Numbered from the stretch's first letter, positions 18,960 through 29,288 are shown. The stretch: 39,978 nt of DNA from Okeania sp. KiyG1 (GCF_014132355.1 NZ_BLZO01000191.1:1-39978); one strand, 5' to 3'. The notes: generated by a model not told the origin, from the letters alone. A program made the numbers and translations.

Positions 18960-21900
18960 CTACTTACCTGCCCACTCCTTAGCTAAAACCTTCAACAGAG
19001 CTTTCAACCCCATAATAAACGGCGGTTCCACACGAATGTCATCACTTTCCCCTTTCATATTCAACAAAACGTTCGTCAACTCCCTCTCCGTATTCCGCCA
19101 GAGACCCTGGTTATAACCTGATTCTGGTTCTGCTCCTGGTTCATCTCCCAGCTCGTAATCCTGTAGAGGGAGAATTTCCTCAATCTTCAACTCCTTCAAA
19201 GATAAATGGAAATCATCTAGAAACGTTCTTAACTGTATTAAATTGGGAATTTTTAGCTGCTGAATATTCCCCTTAAACTCCAAGCGGTCTCTCCATTCGA
19301 TTAACTCTCCATTAATTTCACAATCTTCTCCTGCAATCAACGGATCTTCAGTTTTCGTATCCAATCCTGTCAACCTAGTACGACCCAAGACTAAACCGCA
19401 AGCTACCTCATCTTTTGGTCTCTGACTCAATCGCGTTTTTTCCAACATCCGATCGTCAAATCCAGAGCCTTTAGTCAACATCTGACTCAGCAGATCGTTA
19501 ACTTCCGAAGAGGGAATAAATTTACCCCTTTCAGCCAACCAATTTAACAGTCGAGAACCATTTCCACCAATATAAACAGGAGTAATTTCGCGACTCTGGT
19601 ATCTTCCTTCTTGTTCTAGAACTCCCAAGATTGTCCCCACATAGTAGTACAATCCCCCCATGCCAATTGCCATCAGTTGGAGCAAACCTTGGAACTTCGG
19701 ATCGTCTTCTGCGAAATCTCTTTTATTTTTCAGCCAATTTTCGCTTTCCAGACGCAGAAATACATCCAATTTGGCACTGAACTTATCTTCAGTTAATCGG
19801 TCCCACTCTTTCATATTCTGCTCGAATAGCTGGGCGAAAAAATTTGGATTTAATTCCAAGAAATCCGATAACAAATGACGACCAGCTAATAAAACCGAAC
19901 ATTGATGAATGAGCTTGTTTTCGTACCAGACCGAAATATCTGAAGTACCACCTCCCATATCAATACAGGTAGTTCGGATTAAATCATGTTTTTCCTGGTC
20001 TGCAAAATATTGAGCGATCGCCAAACTCTCACTTTTGAATAACCCTACACCATTTGGATCAGGGCAAATATGTCTAATTCCAGTTTGAGCTTGAAGTTCC
20101 TCACTCAAATCTTGCCAGGTCTTAGCATACCGATTTTTGTCGCGACGAGAAAAAGCAGTAGGATAGGAAATACACCACTGAATCTGTTGGACTCCTTGTT
20201 TAGCTGCGATCGCGCTAATATGCAAAGCTAAGTGTTTCAAAAACAACTTGTTGGGAATGTAATTTTTCCACTTTAGGTCTGTTTCTATCCATCCCCGGAG
20301 CGGTTCAAACCTGTTGCGATCAGGAACATAAATCCTGCCATCAATAATTGGAAAATCTGGGTTTTGCGTCTTGTCTGGTTTCCCCCTAGTTGTCAGCACA
20401 CTAGACAAGGGTAAAGGTTTATCAGCAGGGATAAAGCTCTCCGGAACAAAGTATTCAAACAACACAGGTCTGCGCGTTTCTGTCAAAACCTCTGTCACCT
20501 TCAAATGCAAATCCTCCAACTTCAATTGCTCCGATAAATCGTTGCTATTGACATAGATATTAGTGAAAGAAGTCCCGAAATCTACCCCCACTTTCCATCG
20601 ATCTCCCAACCTAACTGTCTCTGGACTTTTCAGCAGGATCAAACCGATGGAGCTTCTCGAACCATCCTGGCACTCAATAAAACTGGGAAATTCTTCTAGG
20701 TAAGTTATTTGATAAGCACCCCTGCCATCTACAAAAGGATGATGTTCTTTCGCTTCCGGTAGATAAACCTGGAAAGTATCCTCTCCATGTTCAGCATCAT
20801 AATAAAAAGCATAATAAGAGCGCCATCCCTCCGCCCGGAAATTAGGCCACACTTCCAATACCGGCACTTCAGGCAAAGCGTTTTCCTCTTTGATCGGATA
20901 ATCTTGAGAAACCTGATAGTTCTTAGGTCGCCGAGGGTCATCTGTCATCCCCGACAGAGGCAAATCTAGGGTTACTCGCACTTGAGGTCCATCGTTGCTA
21001 TTTATTTGAGCAAGCTTAACCTTGGCGATTAAATCTTCCGGGGTAAAATAGTCTAGGAGTATGGGATCGAGTGGTATCAGGGGCGTAATGGTTTGACCCT
21101 GAAAAGTTAACTTCGTCCCTGACGGTAGGAAAGCTCCTGGTAAAGCCTCATCTTGGTCTACAAACCGAAATTCTTTCAGAAATAAGTCTTTGGATTCTCT
21201 CCACTCAACATCTGGCCAGGTAATTCTGCCGTTACGCAAATCTTGTACTTGTAGCGAAGCCAGAGTTTGCTCTTGGTGTATCCAAATATCTTGGGGTGGC
21301 TTTCCCCAAGCTTGAGAAATGTCTTGGTCAATTATCAGCAGAGGTTTTACCTGTCCCTTACTTTGACTGGGAACTAAGCGAACCCAAGAAGACTGAGCCT
21401 CAGCTTTCACCGGACGATTAATACCTTCCAACACCCCTCGGTTAATGGCAACACCAAAAAACTGAGGATTGTTGCTCAAGCTCAGGCGCTGATCCGGGCG
21501 AGACCCCAAACTATTTCGGAACTCTTCTAGCAATCCGCTAATAGAATCAATTGCTTCTGTTTCACCCCTGTAGTTGTGTAAAATTCCCTGCAGATTTTCT
21601 AGCCAGCGCCACAAGAGTGCCTTCTCGCTAACATTGAGGTGTCGCTGAGGAGACTCCAACTGACCAGTTTGTCTGTTCCACCAAGGCAGGCCATCCCATT
21701 TTCCTTCTTCAGAGGGGGCGACAATGGTACTCGGAGTACTAAGACCCACAGGTTTTTCGTTCCACAAAAATATATAAACGTCTTGCCAGGGGTTTTTGCC
21801 ATCTAGGGTATACAGGGCATTAACTGGATCGGGTGCCAGTTCGTATAGAGAACGGGCGAAAGAGTTTTGGTCTTTCTCTAGCTCCAAGTCCAAAAATTGA

Positions 21901-22226
21901 GCAGTTATTGGAAACCGCCGTACTTCGGCCAGAGCAACCGCTGCCAACATCCCTTGCCACTGTTGGACCATTTCTACCCGGATGGGATAATAGGGATTAT
22001 GTAAAGCCATCTCCATAGATAGGGGACGAGCCCACATGGTCGGTACGGAACTAACACTTTTCACCCCTCCTGGAGCTTTATAATCCAAACTAGAAGCCAC
22101 ATCTTGAAAGGCTTTTTTTGGTTGAGCATCCCATTTACCAGGAGTATCGCTAGCTCTAACATCGCTATCCCGCTTTAACTTGGGCAGGACTAAAACATAA
22201 CTCTTGTTGACTTGTGTTCCTGTCAT
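18960..22226 (-). CDS. Large protein with actin/Hsp70-type ATPase domain
   Basis: 1088 residues, soluble. The C-terminal half has the three hallmarks of the actin/Hsp70 ATPase fold: phosphate-1 VGVDFGTSFTN (D549), phosphate-2 CIDMGGGTSD (D756) and the adenosine loop YIGGNGSR (about G887). The N-terminal ~540 residues are not recognised; they look beta-rich and include conserved-looking Trp and Pro motifs (PTMWARPLSMEMALHNP). The family would bind and hydrolyse ATP and might polymerise or act as a chaperone-like switch; SrfB-like virulence-associated proteins have a comparable plan, but I cannot assign it to them. The heptamer TCAGTTA repeats run right up to the start codon, leaving no Shine-Dalgarno. 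The gene is more GC-rich than the flanking repeat proteins. It is followed 200 bp later by the zinc-ribbon gene. Confidence 0.75.
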   Translation of the reverse strand: MTGTQVNKSYVLVLPKLKRDSDVRASDTPGKWDAQPKKAFQDVASSLDYKAPGGVKSVSSVPTMWARPLSMEMALHNPYYPIRVEMVQQWQGMLAAVALAEVRRFPITAQFLDLELEKDQNSFARSLYELAPDPVNALYTLDGKNPWQDVYIFLWNEKPVGLSTPSTIVAPSEEGKWDGLPWWNRQTGQLESPQRHLNVSEKALLWRWLENLQGILHNYRGETEAIDSISGLLEEFRNSLGSRPDQRLSLSNNPQFFGVAINRGVLEGINRPVKAEAQSSWVRLVPSQSKGQVKPLLIIDQDISQAWGKPPQDIWIHQEQTLASLQVQDLRNGRITWPDVEWRESKDLFLKEFRFVDQDEALPGAFLPSGTKLTFQGQTITPLIPLDPILLDYFTPEDLIAKVKLAQINSNDGPQVRVTLDLPLSGMTDDPRRPKNYQVSQDYPIKEENALPEVPVLEVWPNFRAEGWRSYYAFYYDAEHGEDTFQVYLPEAKEHHPFVDGRGAYQITYLEEFPSFIECQDGSRSSIGLILLKSPETVRLGDRWKVGVDFGTSFTNIYVNSNDLSEQLKLEDLHLKVTEVLTETRRPVLFEYFVPESFIPADKPLPLSSVLTTRGKPDKTQNPDFPIIDGRIYVPDRNRFEPLRGWIETDLKWKNYIPNKLFLKHLALHISAIAAKQGVQQIQWCISYPTAFSRRDKNRYAKTWQDLSEELQAQTGIRHICPDPNGVGLFKSESLAIAQYFADQEKHDLIRTTCIDMGGGTSDISVWYENKLIHQCSVLLAGRHLLSDFLELNPNFFAQLFEQNMKEWDRLTEDKFSAKLDVFLRLESENWLKNKRDFAEDDPKFQGLLQLMAIGMGGLYYYVGTILGVLEQEGRYQSREITPVYIGGNGSRLLNWLAERGKFIPSSEVNDLLSQMLTKGSGFDDRMLEKTRLSQRPKDEVACGLVLGRTRLTGLDTKTEDPLIAGEDCEINGELIEWRDRLEFKGNIQQLKIPNLIQLRTFLDDFHLSLKELKIEEILPLQDYELGDEPGAEPESGYNQGLWRNTERELTNVLLNMKGESDDIRVEPPFIMGLKALLKVLAKEWAGK

Positions 22227-22345
22227 TTCAGTTATCAGTTATCAGTTATCAGTTATCACTACCTCTGGTTTCAGCCAGAAGCTTTTCAGTTATCAGTTAT
22301 CAGTTATCAGTACCTCTGGTTTCAGCCAGAAGCTTTTCAGTTATC
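22227..22345. repeat. TCAGTTA heptamers with a duplicated hairpin
   Basis: TCAGTTA runs alternate with CTCTGGTTTCAGCCAGAAGC, giving a ~60-bp unit repeated about two and a half times immediately upstream of the ATPase gene. It would occupy its 5' untranslated region. Confidence 0.85.
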
Positions 22346-22465
22346 AGTTATTACTACCTCTAGATAAAAGTTTTAGCCTTTTTAGGTTGAAAAAAGTGCG
22401 CCTGTTTCAGCTCTTATATCTGCAAAAAGTTACAGCATATTTCAGGCCAATAATGTAGTGCGGGC

Positions 22466-22566
22466 ATCTTGCCCGCGATGGGTTACCTGGATCTTGCCCG
22501 CGATGGGTTTACCTGAATCTTGCCCGCGATGGGTTTACCTGGATCTTGCCCGCGATGGGTTTACCT
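22466..22566. repeat. Four tandem 26-bp units (ATCTTGCCCGCGATGGGTTT...)
   Basis: Four direct copies of a 25-26-bp unit starting ATCTTGCCCGCGATGGG and ending ACCTGG/ACCTGA. The array grows out of a GTAGTGCGGGCATCTTGCCC palindrome that also occurs, inverted, near 11005-11027. The remaining sequence 22567-22687 has no gene. Confidence 0.85.
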
Positions 22567-22687
22567 CATAACAACGGGAAGCGCTGTAGCATAAAAGACA
22601 GACAAGGGGAAAAAATTACTCCCCCATTCCCCTACTCCCCAAAAAGACTTTTTCAACCAACCCTAATTATCAATTATCAATTATCCA

Positions 22688-24158
22688 TTAAATCCTAGAG
22701 GCCATATATACCGACTTAGCCAGTCCTACGGTCCCACCGGGTGAAGTTGCCTTAAGTGTATTCTTGAGTTTTTGCACCGTATCTCGGGATTTTTTGCCTC
22801 GATCGCGACTATCCCCAATTATCAAATCTGGCAGTTCATCTCCTAGAAGTTTTTTGTTGGGAGGAAAAGCATCGGCTTTAAACAAAGCAATATTATCGCC
22901 TTCGCACTGGTGCAGAGAATACAGCCAACGCAAATAATCTTGACACCAATTATTGATTATTCCAATAGCTTCTTGTTGGTCAGCATCGGAAAAGTCCGGC
23001 TTAGTCCCCCCAGATCTGCTGCCAGTTTGGTAGAATTCCATCAGCCAAGGGGCCAACCTTTGAAAACGGGTATTTTTCATTTTTTTCGCTTCCTCTAGTT
23101 CGGGAGCAATTTCGGCCAGCCATGTAAAAGCAAATCTGGTAGCATTCATTAGCTCTGGTTGGACTTCTGCCTTATCTGGGATATCTTCCCAGGAAACAGT
23201 CCCGTTCTTCTGACGAGTCATCAATACTACAGACCCTTTAGCTGTGGATGAATCTCGCCAAAAGTTACGAGCTGCCAGAGCGGCGTATAGTTCTAGGAAG
23301 TGGGGGTTGTTGCGCTGGCTATCTTTGCCTATACTAAAGTTGACTTTGGAGAAGTTCTGATTGCCCAGAAGATAAACTCTGTCAAAGATTTCTTGACCTT
23401 GAGTAACGTAATAACGGAGAGCTGCTTCTGTGTTTAGCAAAAACTGTTCGGAGCGAGCATAAACTCCATCGGGGTCTTCTCCCGGCGGTGTGGAGAAGCC
23501 AAAATAGGGTAGTACAAACAGGCAACCTGTTTGAACGCTCTCACGGACCTTAATTTTCTTCAACTTATTATCAATCAGGCGGGCAATAGTTGGTAACCCT
23601 GAAGCCCCAGTCCCTCCAAAAATAGACCCACACAGAAAAATTTTTGGTTTTTCACCGCTACCTGTTTCTCCCTGAATTTGCTTGATTAGGCTTCCCCAGG
23701 GGTCTTGATCCAATTTGTCTAAATCTACCTGACTCATCACCGCTGAACCGATGGCTGGTCGTCCCCGAAATCCTACATCTAAGTTGGCTTCCCGTTCTTC
23801 CTTAGTGTAAAGGACATCGAACAAATTGGCCAAAATTGGTTTATTTTGCTTGATGGTGTTATAGTTAAAAAATGCTTTCAGTTCTTTCTCTCTAGCTAAA
23901 GGCGACCATAGATTGAAGGATTCGATATTGCTTTTCATCCACCCACACTCTGTTTTGTCCCCAGTAGCCATTACATTATAAGTTTTTATAGATACTGATG
24001 CTAGTCCTAGCACGAGCCAGATTTCCATTAGTTTCATCTGCATCTACAAATAAGACCTTAATCGGTTCTTCATTAAATAAGCCTACCGCTGCTATTTTGG
24101 ATACTGCTTCAACACATTTAGCCCCGGTTCCACCAATTCCAATGAGATAAAGTCCCAT
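22688..24158 (-). CDS. Tubulin/FtsZ-like GTPase (Tubulin_2 type), one-base frameshift
   Basis: The N terminus MGLYLIGIGGTGAKCVEAV matches the first glycine loop of tubulin-like proteins, VLFVDADETNG follows as the next strand, and FLCGSIFGGTGASGLPTI is the tubulin signature (GGTGxG) that contacts GTP phosphates. The rest is helical and ends SVYMASRI. Two frames (23976-24158 and 22688-24043) overlap. Removing one T from the run 23983-23987 reads ISIYKTYNVMATGDKTE and gives 489 residues. The start ATG 24158 is two bases after the stop of the upstream membrane-protein gene, so the two are translationally coupled. FtsZ-like families of this sort, proposed to act in membrane remodelling, are known; the specific role here is not. 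It could polymerise, or act as a GTP-controlled scaffold. Confidence 0.75.
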
Positions 24159-24160
24159 AA

Positions 24161-24628
24161 TTATTCGCCAAAAAAACTACGCAATTTAATTGAACCTGGG
24201 GGAACAAACTTTAAACCCCAGGGTACTGGTTGCAGTTGGCAACCAAAATAGTAATAATATGTCAAACATAAAAAGATAGTCAAAGGCCCAAGTGCATCAT
24301 CACTACCTTTAAAAAAGCCTATGGCCAAAAAAAGACTCAATAGGGGAAATAGCAAAAATAGCCACCAAACTAGCTCCCACTTGGCCACTTCTTCAGCTTT
24401 ATGAGCTTTTGCGTTAGCGGTTATTAAGTACCAAATTACAGTTGACAGTACGGATACTGCAAAAACTACAGTTCCCCCAAGGATGTAATGATTGTTTATC
24501 CAAGCCTCCACATCCATATTTAATATTCTTAGGATTTTCAGTCTATATAGTAAAGGTTGTCCTAGGAACATTATAATGGCTCCTATCAGGCTAAAAATAA
24601 TTATCCTAATAATCTCATTTGTTTTCAT
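24161..24628 (-). CDS. Four-helix membrane protein, first gene of the cluster
   Basis: 155 residues with about four hydrophobic segments (about 8-26, 48-70, 84-104, 112-132). There is no family motif that I recognise. The stop overlaps the tubulin-like gene's leader, with only TT between TAA and ATG, which ties the two functionally. It is a plausible membrane anchor for the tubulin-like protein (inference). Upstream (24629-24760) no strong promoter was identified. Confidence 0.6.
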   Translation of the reverse strand: MKTNEIIRIIIFSLIGAIIMFLGQPLLYRLKILRILNMDVEAWINNHYILGGTVVFAVSVLSTVIWYLITANAKAHKAEEVAKWELVWWLFLLFPLLSLFLAIGFFKGSDDALGPLTIFLCLTYYYYFGCQLQPVPWGLKFVPPGSIKLRSFFGE

Positions 24629-24769
24629 TGGTTCTCATATCAGTTTCAACTTTTTCTGTATGTATTACAGATACATCAAGCCCGGCAATTCCCTGCAAAA
24701 GTTGGGAAAACCGTTCATAGCAACGTGACGGTAGAAGCATCCACGCAGGCGGTATCGCGCTAACGCGCC

Positions 24770-25105
24770 GCAACGCTTACGCAATGCTTTGAGAAATATC
24801 CCCAAAGGGCCATTCCAATCTCTCGGCATTGAGTGGGCGCAATTTTGTTTGAAACGTGATTTGTGCCCAATTTAGCATTTGGCGAACTGACCCACGAGTT
24901 AAGTTTGCGTTTTTTCTTTCCTGACTTGGCAACCATTTGGGATGACTCAAAAGCAGGGAGAAAAATGACGCGATACTCGGTGGTTAACCATTTTGCTACT
25001 TTTTTATGGACTTCGTCTATGAGGTTTCTTATCCTCATATTTTTGCAGGTCGCGATTCCCCTCCCATTAAATAGGAGACCCCTCGCGACATTTAGTTGGG
25101 ACAAT
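24770..25105 (-). pseudogene. tnpB (IS200/IS605 family) fragment, degenerate
   Basis: The minus strand reads RNLIDEVHKKVAKWLTTEYRVIFLP, the central region typical of TnpB/OrfB, then AFESSQMV. After KKRKLN the frame shifts and the expected RQMLNWAQITFQTKL continues in another frame to a stop at 24777. N-terminal and zinc-finger parts are missing. TnpB is the RNA-guided nuclease partner of these transposons; this copy cannot be functional. Confidence 0.75.
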
Positions 25106-25144
25106 GTTCATTTTACTACTTTAGCATTTCTAATACTTTCTTGA

Positions 25145-25475
25145 CCAGTGACATACTCCCACACGCTCGCTGGCGCTATAGTGTGGGCTTCTCGTTTCGT
25201 AGCCCTACTACTGCATCGGGCAAGGGCGTGTTTTAAGGACGTCTGGGCCCTACCGCCCTATTTGTTATATTTATCGCTGGATTTCCGTTTGTCATGCTTC
25301 CCTACGGGATGCTGCGCAAACGCAAACAAGTCGCGGTCTATTACTATGCCACAATGCGGACAAGAATGGGTTCGTATGTTTAATTCTTTCTTGATTTTTT
25401 CCCCACAATTTGAGCAGTCTTGGCTAGTATTTTTGGGGTTCACTCCTATGGTTTTCACCTCCAGCATTTCCGGCT
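25145..25475 (-). pseudogene. tnpB C-terminal zinc finger and element end
   Basis: 25258-25467 encodes VNPKNTSQDCSNCGEKIKK and HSCPHCGIVIDRD, the four-Cys zinc finger plus the last catalytic Asp region of TnpB. After a frame loss, the downstream 25150-25200 carries the hairpin-rich sequence CCCACACGCTCGCTGGCGCTATAGTGTGGG-like (stem CCCACAC/GTGTGGG) that forms the right end of IS200/IS605 elements. It is therefore a separate remnant from the fragment at 24770-25105, in the same orientation. Confidence 0.75.
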
Positions 25476-25967
25476 TTGACAGTTAAAATAGTTAGAAATT
25501 GGCCCCCAAATCGCATCGTTAATTGATTTACTCAAATGGCCGCCGATTCATCTCACACCAAATTTAAAATTATGGTGTGAGGTTTCTCGACGGTTTAGCT
25601 AATTAAACGATTCTCGGCATTAAGCCAAGATATTTTATACCAATTTCATAAAACATTGCTACAGTCACAACATAGGGAACAGGGAACAGGGAACGGGAAC
25701 AGGGAAAGAAAAATATGATAAAAAAGAGGAAAAATGTTTAATTTTTATAAATTATGGGATTAATTGTTTTTATTGTAGGAATAAATTACTAATTAAGATG
25801 TAACTACCTTTTTTGAATTTGGTATTATCTCTTTCAACCCTAGTCCCTATTTCCTACTTCCTACTTCCTACTCCCTACTCTCAAGAAGATTTAGCAAGAC
25901 TTTTGAGATTTGGTATAACATGGAGAAATGTTTTTCCCACTGTAGTCGTATTGCAGAAAATTTTGAC
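25476..25967. other. Intergenic with a CTCACACCA hairpin and simple repeats
   Basis: A 9-bp-stem hairpin CTCACACCA/TGGTGTGAG at about 25551-25580 and AGGGAAC heptamers near 25675-25700. TTCCTACTCC-type repeats occur near 25850-25880. No gene is seen. Confidence 0.5.
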
Positions 25968-26005
25968 AAAAAAATAGTAGGGATATTGTATGCAACATCC
26001 CTACT
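25968..26005 (-). terminator. Rho-independent terminator of ndhD1
   Basis: On the minus strand the stem AGTAGGGATGTTG/CAATATCCCTACT (one mismatch) is followed by ATTTTTTTG. It lies 60 bp after the ndhD1 stop and in the right orientation. Confidence 0.8.
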
Positions 26006-26065
26006 GTAAACCAATTAAAAGTAATAGTTTGAAGCCAAGCTAAAAGCTAATTGCTAAAAGCTATA

Positions 26066-27748
26066 TTATTTGAAGACACCGGAAACTGATAACACTTCAG
26101 ATTCAGGCATCTTGGGGAATAATGGTCCTTTTGCAAAGAGTTGAGGATTAGCTTTAGCAAAAGTGTATGATTGACGAACCTGACTATTTACTGCCACTGT
26201 CTTCGCATCATACATCCGAGTTGCCATTTTAGGATATAGACCAATACCAATAATCAAAACCAAGAAACAAGCAGCGATCGCAACTTCTCGTGGTCTGGCA
26301 TCAGTATAGACAGCATTCGCAGGTAACACACAGTTAGTACCGTAGCAAACTGCTTCATCTAAAATTTCATTTTCATAAGGAGTATCTTTGAGGATACAAG
26401 TAGGTGCTTTACCAGTGCTGTAGAACATTTGACGCAACATGGAAAGCAGATAAATAGGTGTCAAAATCAAACCAACTGCTGCGAGGAAAACTGTTACAGT
26501 CCGGAAAGTCGAACTATAAACATCGCTGCTAGTCACTCCGACGAATACCATAAGTTCGCTAGCAAACCCACTCATTCCAGGAAGTGCTAAAGATGCCATA
26601 GCACTAATAGTAAATAGAGCAAATACTTTTGGCATTACTTGACCTAGACCACCCATTTCTTCCAACTTCAGAGTGTGGAGGCGATCGTAAGTTATACCCG
26701 CGAGGAAGAATAATACCGCAGCAATTAAACCGTGGGAAATCATCTGTAGTAAAGCACCACTTACACCTAAGTCAGTGAAGGAAGCAATACCTAACAAAAC
26801 AAAGCCCATGTGAGCTACAGATGAATAAGCCAAACGGCGCTTCATATTAGACTGTCCGAAAGAATTCAACCCGCCGTAAACAATATTCACGACACCCAGA
26901 ATTGCCAGAATAGGAGCAAAGTAAACATGAGCGTCAGAGAGCATTTCTAAGTTGAGGCGAATTAATCCATATCCACCCATTTTGAGCAATACACCTGCCA
27001 GAACCATTGATACAGGTGAAGAAGCTTCGCCGTGAGCATCAGGTAGCCATGTATGTAGAGGGAAAATGGCCAATTTTACTCCAAAAGCGATTAATAATCC
27101 TGCGTAAAGTAGAAGCTCTAAGGTCAGTGGATAATCTTTCAGACCTAGTTCCACCATATCGAAGGTAATATTGCCGCCACCGTATAAAGCCATTCCCAAG
27201 GCTGCCACTAGAATAAATATGGAAGCTGCTGCTGTGTAGAGCAAGAATTTTGTTGCAGCGTAGCGACGCTTTTGGCCACCCCAGATGGAAATGAGCAGGT
27301 AGACAGGAACTAGCTCTAGTTCCCACATAATAAACAGTAGCATCATGTCTTGGGCTACGAATACTCCTATCTGGGCGGAGTATAGCACCAGCATTAGAAA
27401 GTAAAAAAGACGTGGTTTGTAGTCTACTTGCCACGCCGAGAATATTGAGAGTGTTGTTACCAGGCCAGCTAAAAGTACCAGTGGCATAGATAAACCGTCT
27501 ACTGATACTGCCCAACTTAGACCTATCTGAGGGAGCCAGGCATATTTTTCTACGAGTTGAAAAGTTGAGTCGCTGGCATTGTAGTTATTCCAGAAGGCGT
27601 AGCACATTAGTGCAAAATCAGTAATTCCTACACCAAGGGCGTACCATCTCATGGTCTTTCCGTTTTTATCGGGGATGACGGGGATGAGTAGGGCAGCCAG
27701 AAGTGGCAGTAGGACTATGGTGGTCAGCCAGGGAAATTGAGTTGCCAT
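26066..27748 (-). CDS. ndhD1: NAD(P)H-quinone oxidoreductase subunit 4 (NdhD1)
   Basis: A 560-residue antiporter-like, proton-pumping subunit of cyanobacterial NDH-1 in the thylakoid membrane, used in respiration and cyclic electron flow. It has about 14 hydrophobic helices. Family landmarks include [20 protein letters not shown] (key Glu), [29 protein letters not shown] (Lys and His of the proton path), [11 protein letters not shown] and [11 protein letters not shown]. The length and the C-terminal extension after the last helix fit the NdhD1 type, which pairs with NdhF1, rather than the CO2-uptake NdhD3/D4. No ndhF is next to it here. The gene is intact and ends at a clear terminator. No strong Shine-Dalgarno precedes ATG 27748. 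Confidence 0.9.
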   Translation of the reverse strand: MATQFPWLTTIVLLPLLAALLIPVIPDKNGKTMRWYALGVGITDFALMCYAFWNNYNASDSTFQLVEKYAWLPQIGLSWAVSVDGLSMPLVLLAGLVTTLSIFSAWQVDYKPRLFYFLMLVLYSAQIGVFVAQDMMLLFIMWELELVPVYLLISIWGGQKRRYAATKFLLYTAAASIFILVAALGMALYGGGNITFDMVELGLKDYPLTLELLLYAGLLIAFGVKLAIFPLHTWLPDAHGEASSPVSMVLAGVLLKMGGYGLIRLNLEMLSDAHVYFAPILAILGVVNIVYGGLNSFGQSNMKRRLAYSSVAHMGFVLLGIASFTDLGVSGALLQMISHGLIAAVLFFLAGITYDRLHTLKLEEMGGLGQVMPKVFALFTISAMASLALPGMSGFASELMVFVGVTSSDVYSSTFRTVTVFLAAVGLILTPIYLLSMLRQMFYSTGKAPTCILKDTPYENEILDEAVCYGTNCVLPANAVYTDARPREVAIAACFLVLIIGIGLYPKMATRMYDAKTVAVNSQVRQSYTFAKANPQLFAKGPLFPKMPESEVLSVSGVFK

Positions 27749-28224
<476 letters not shown>

Positions 28225-28926
28225 ATGTCAGGATTTTCTACTAAAAAAATATTATCGATCGCATTATTTGTGAATTTTGTGGCGATCGCTGCTGTTATCT
28301 TCCGAGCAATACTACTGGATAAAGGACCATATCGATATTTTGATGAGGGGTCTTTGATTAATTGGTTATCGGGTATTCAGTTATTAATTATTGCTGGAAT
28401 TAACTGGAAAATTTATCGTTTAAGAATTGGCAGAAAAGAGGTATCTCAGCCGGGAAAGAATTATCAAAGACTTTGGCAGTTTTTGACTTTTGGTTTTGTG
28501 TTCTGCGCTGTGGATGAACTAATTCAAATCCATGAAAGGTTAGATAAATTTATTCATTGGATATTTCAAATTCAGGAAACTGCTTTGACTGATAGTATTG
28601 ACGATTTAATTATTGTGATTTACGGGATTATTGGTTTGTTGGTAATTTATTATTTTCGTCAGGAGTTTTATCAGTATCGAGAGGCTTTTAGTTATTTTAA
28701 AATTGCTTTGATTTTAGCTTGTTTTTCCATTGCACTTGATTTTTTCACCCAAGGTCAAGAAACATCAAACTTGTTAACTGAAACTCAAGAAATGCAAAGG
28801 GAATGGCTCAGGAGTATTGAGGAAATATTTAAAGTTTTTGCTGAAGTATTTTTGATTGCTACTTTTTATAAATGTTTGAGAATTGCTCAAAGAATAAAAT
28901 TTATAGCGCTACGCGCTAGGGAATAG
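28225..28926 (+). CDS. Six-helix membrane protein of unknown function
   Basis: A 233-residue protein from ATG 28225 (the TTG just before is less likely). About six membrane helices (9-29, 44-62, 85-101, 128-150, 162-178, 205-225). Acidic and His residues sit in or next to helices (FCAVDELIQIHERLDK, SIDDLIIVIYG, SIALDFFTQ, EEIFKVFAEVF). This pattern resembles metal-dependent membrane hydrolases, but I cannot place it in a family. The last codons run into a repeat (GCGCTACGCGC) and AATAGGG heptamers, so the C terminus may have been altered by repeat insertion. No clear ribosome binding site. Confidence 0.6.
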   Translation: MSGFSTKKILSIALFVNFVAIAAVIFRAILLDKGPYRYFDEGSLINWLSGIQLLIIAGINWKIYRLRIGRKEVSQPGKNYQRLWQFLTFGFVFCAVDELIQIHERLDKFIHWIFQIQETALTDSIDDLIIVIYGIIGLLVIYYFRQEFYQYREAFSYFKIALILACFSIALDFFTQGQETSNLLTETQEMQREWLRSIEEIFKVFAEVFLIATFYKCLRIAQRIKFIALRARE

Positions 28927-29019
28927 GGAATAGGGAATAGCAAACTGTAAAAGGGTTTTAGCATTGAAAAATGTCCGCGCCCAATTCTTGTAGTGCTATA
29001 AAACTTAATAGTAGATAAA

Positions 29020-29160
29020 GCATTTTTCATAAAGAACTACATTTACGATCCCCCTAAATCCCCCTTAAAAAGGGCGACTTTGAAAGCTCCCCCCTTTTCA
29101 AGCGGTTCCCCCCTTATTAAGGGGGTAAGGGGGGATCTAAAACTGTACCTCATAAATTAG
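29020..29160. mobile_element. MITE-like palindromic element
   Basis: GATCCCCCTAAATCCCCC at 29047 and GGGGGTAAGGGGGGATC ending at 29137 form long inverted repeats. Weaker similarity continues outward (AACTACATTTAC and AAAACTGTACC). The flanks share GTGCTATAAA (about 28995 and 29166), a possible relic of a duplicated target. No coding. Confidence 0.55.
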
Positions 29161-29288
29161 AGAAGTGCTATAAAGTAGTGTGTGCGATCTCAAATTCGCT
29201 GAAATTGGTATAAAAAAATGTTCCAACCGATGCGCCATTGCCAAATCTTTCTCAATATTCCCTCCTGGGAGGGTTAGGGGTGGGTTTC

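Noticed and set aside
22466-22566. 26-bp repeats as a CRISPR array
   Set aside because: Units are directly abutting with no spacers.
24863-25486. Plus-strand open frames of 93 and 112 residues
   Set aside because: They lie opposite the recognisable tnpB remnants on the minus strand.
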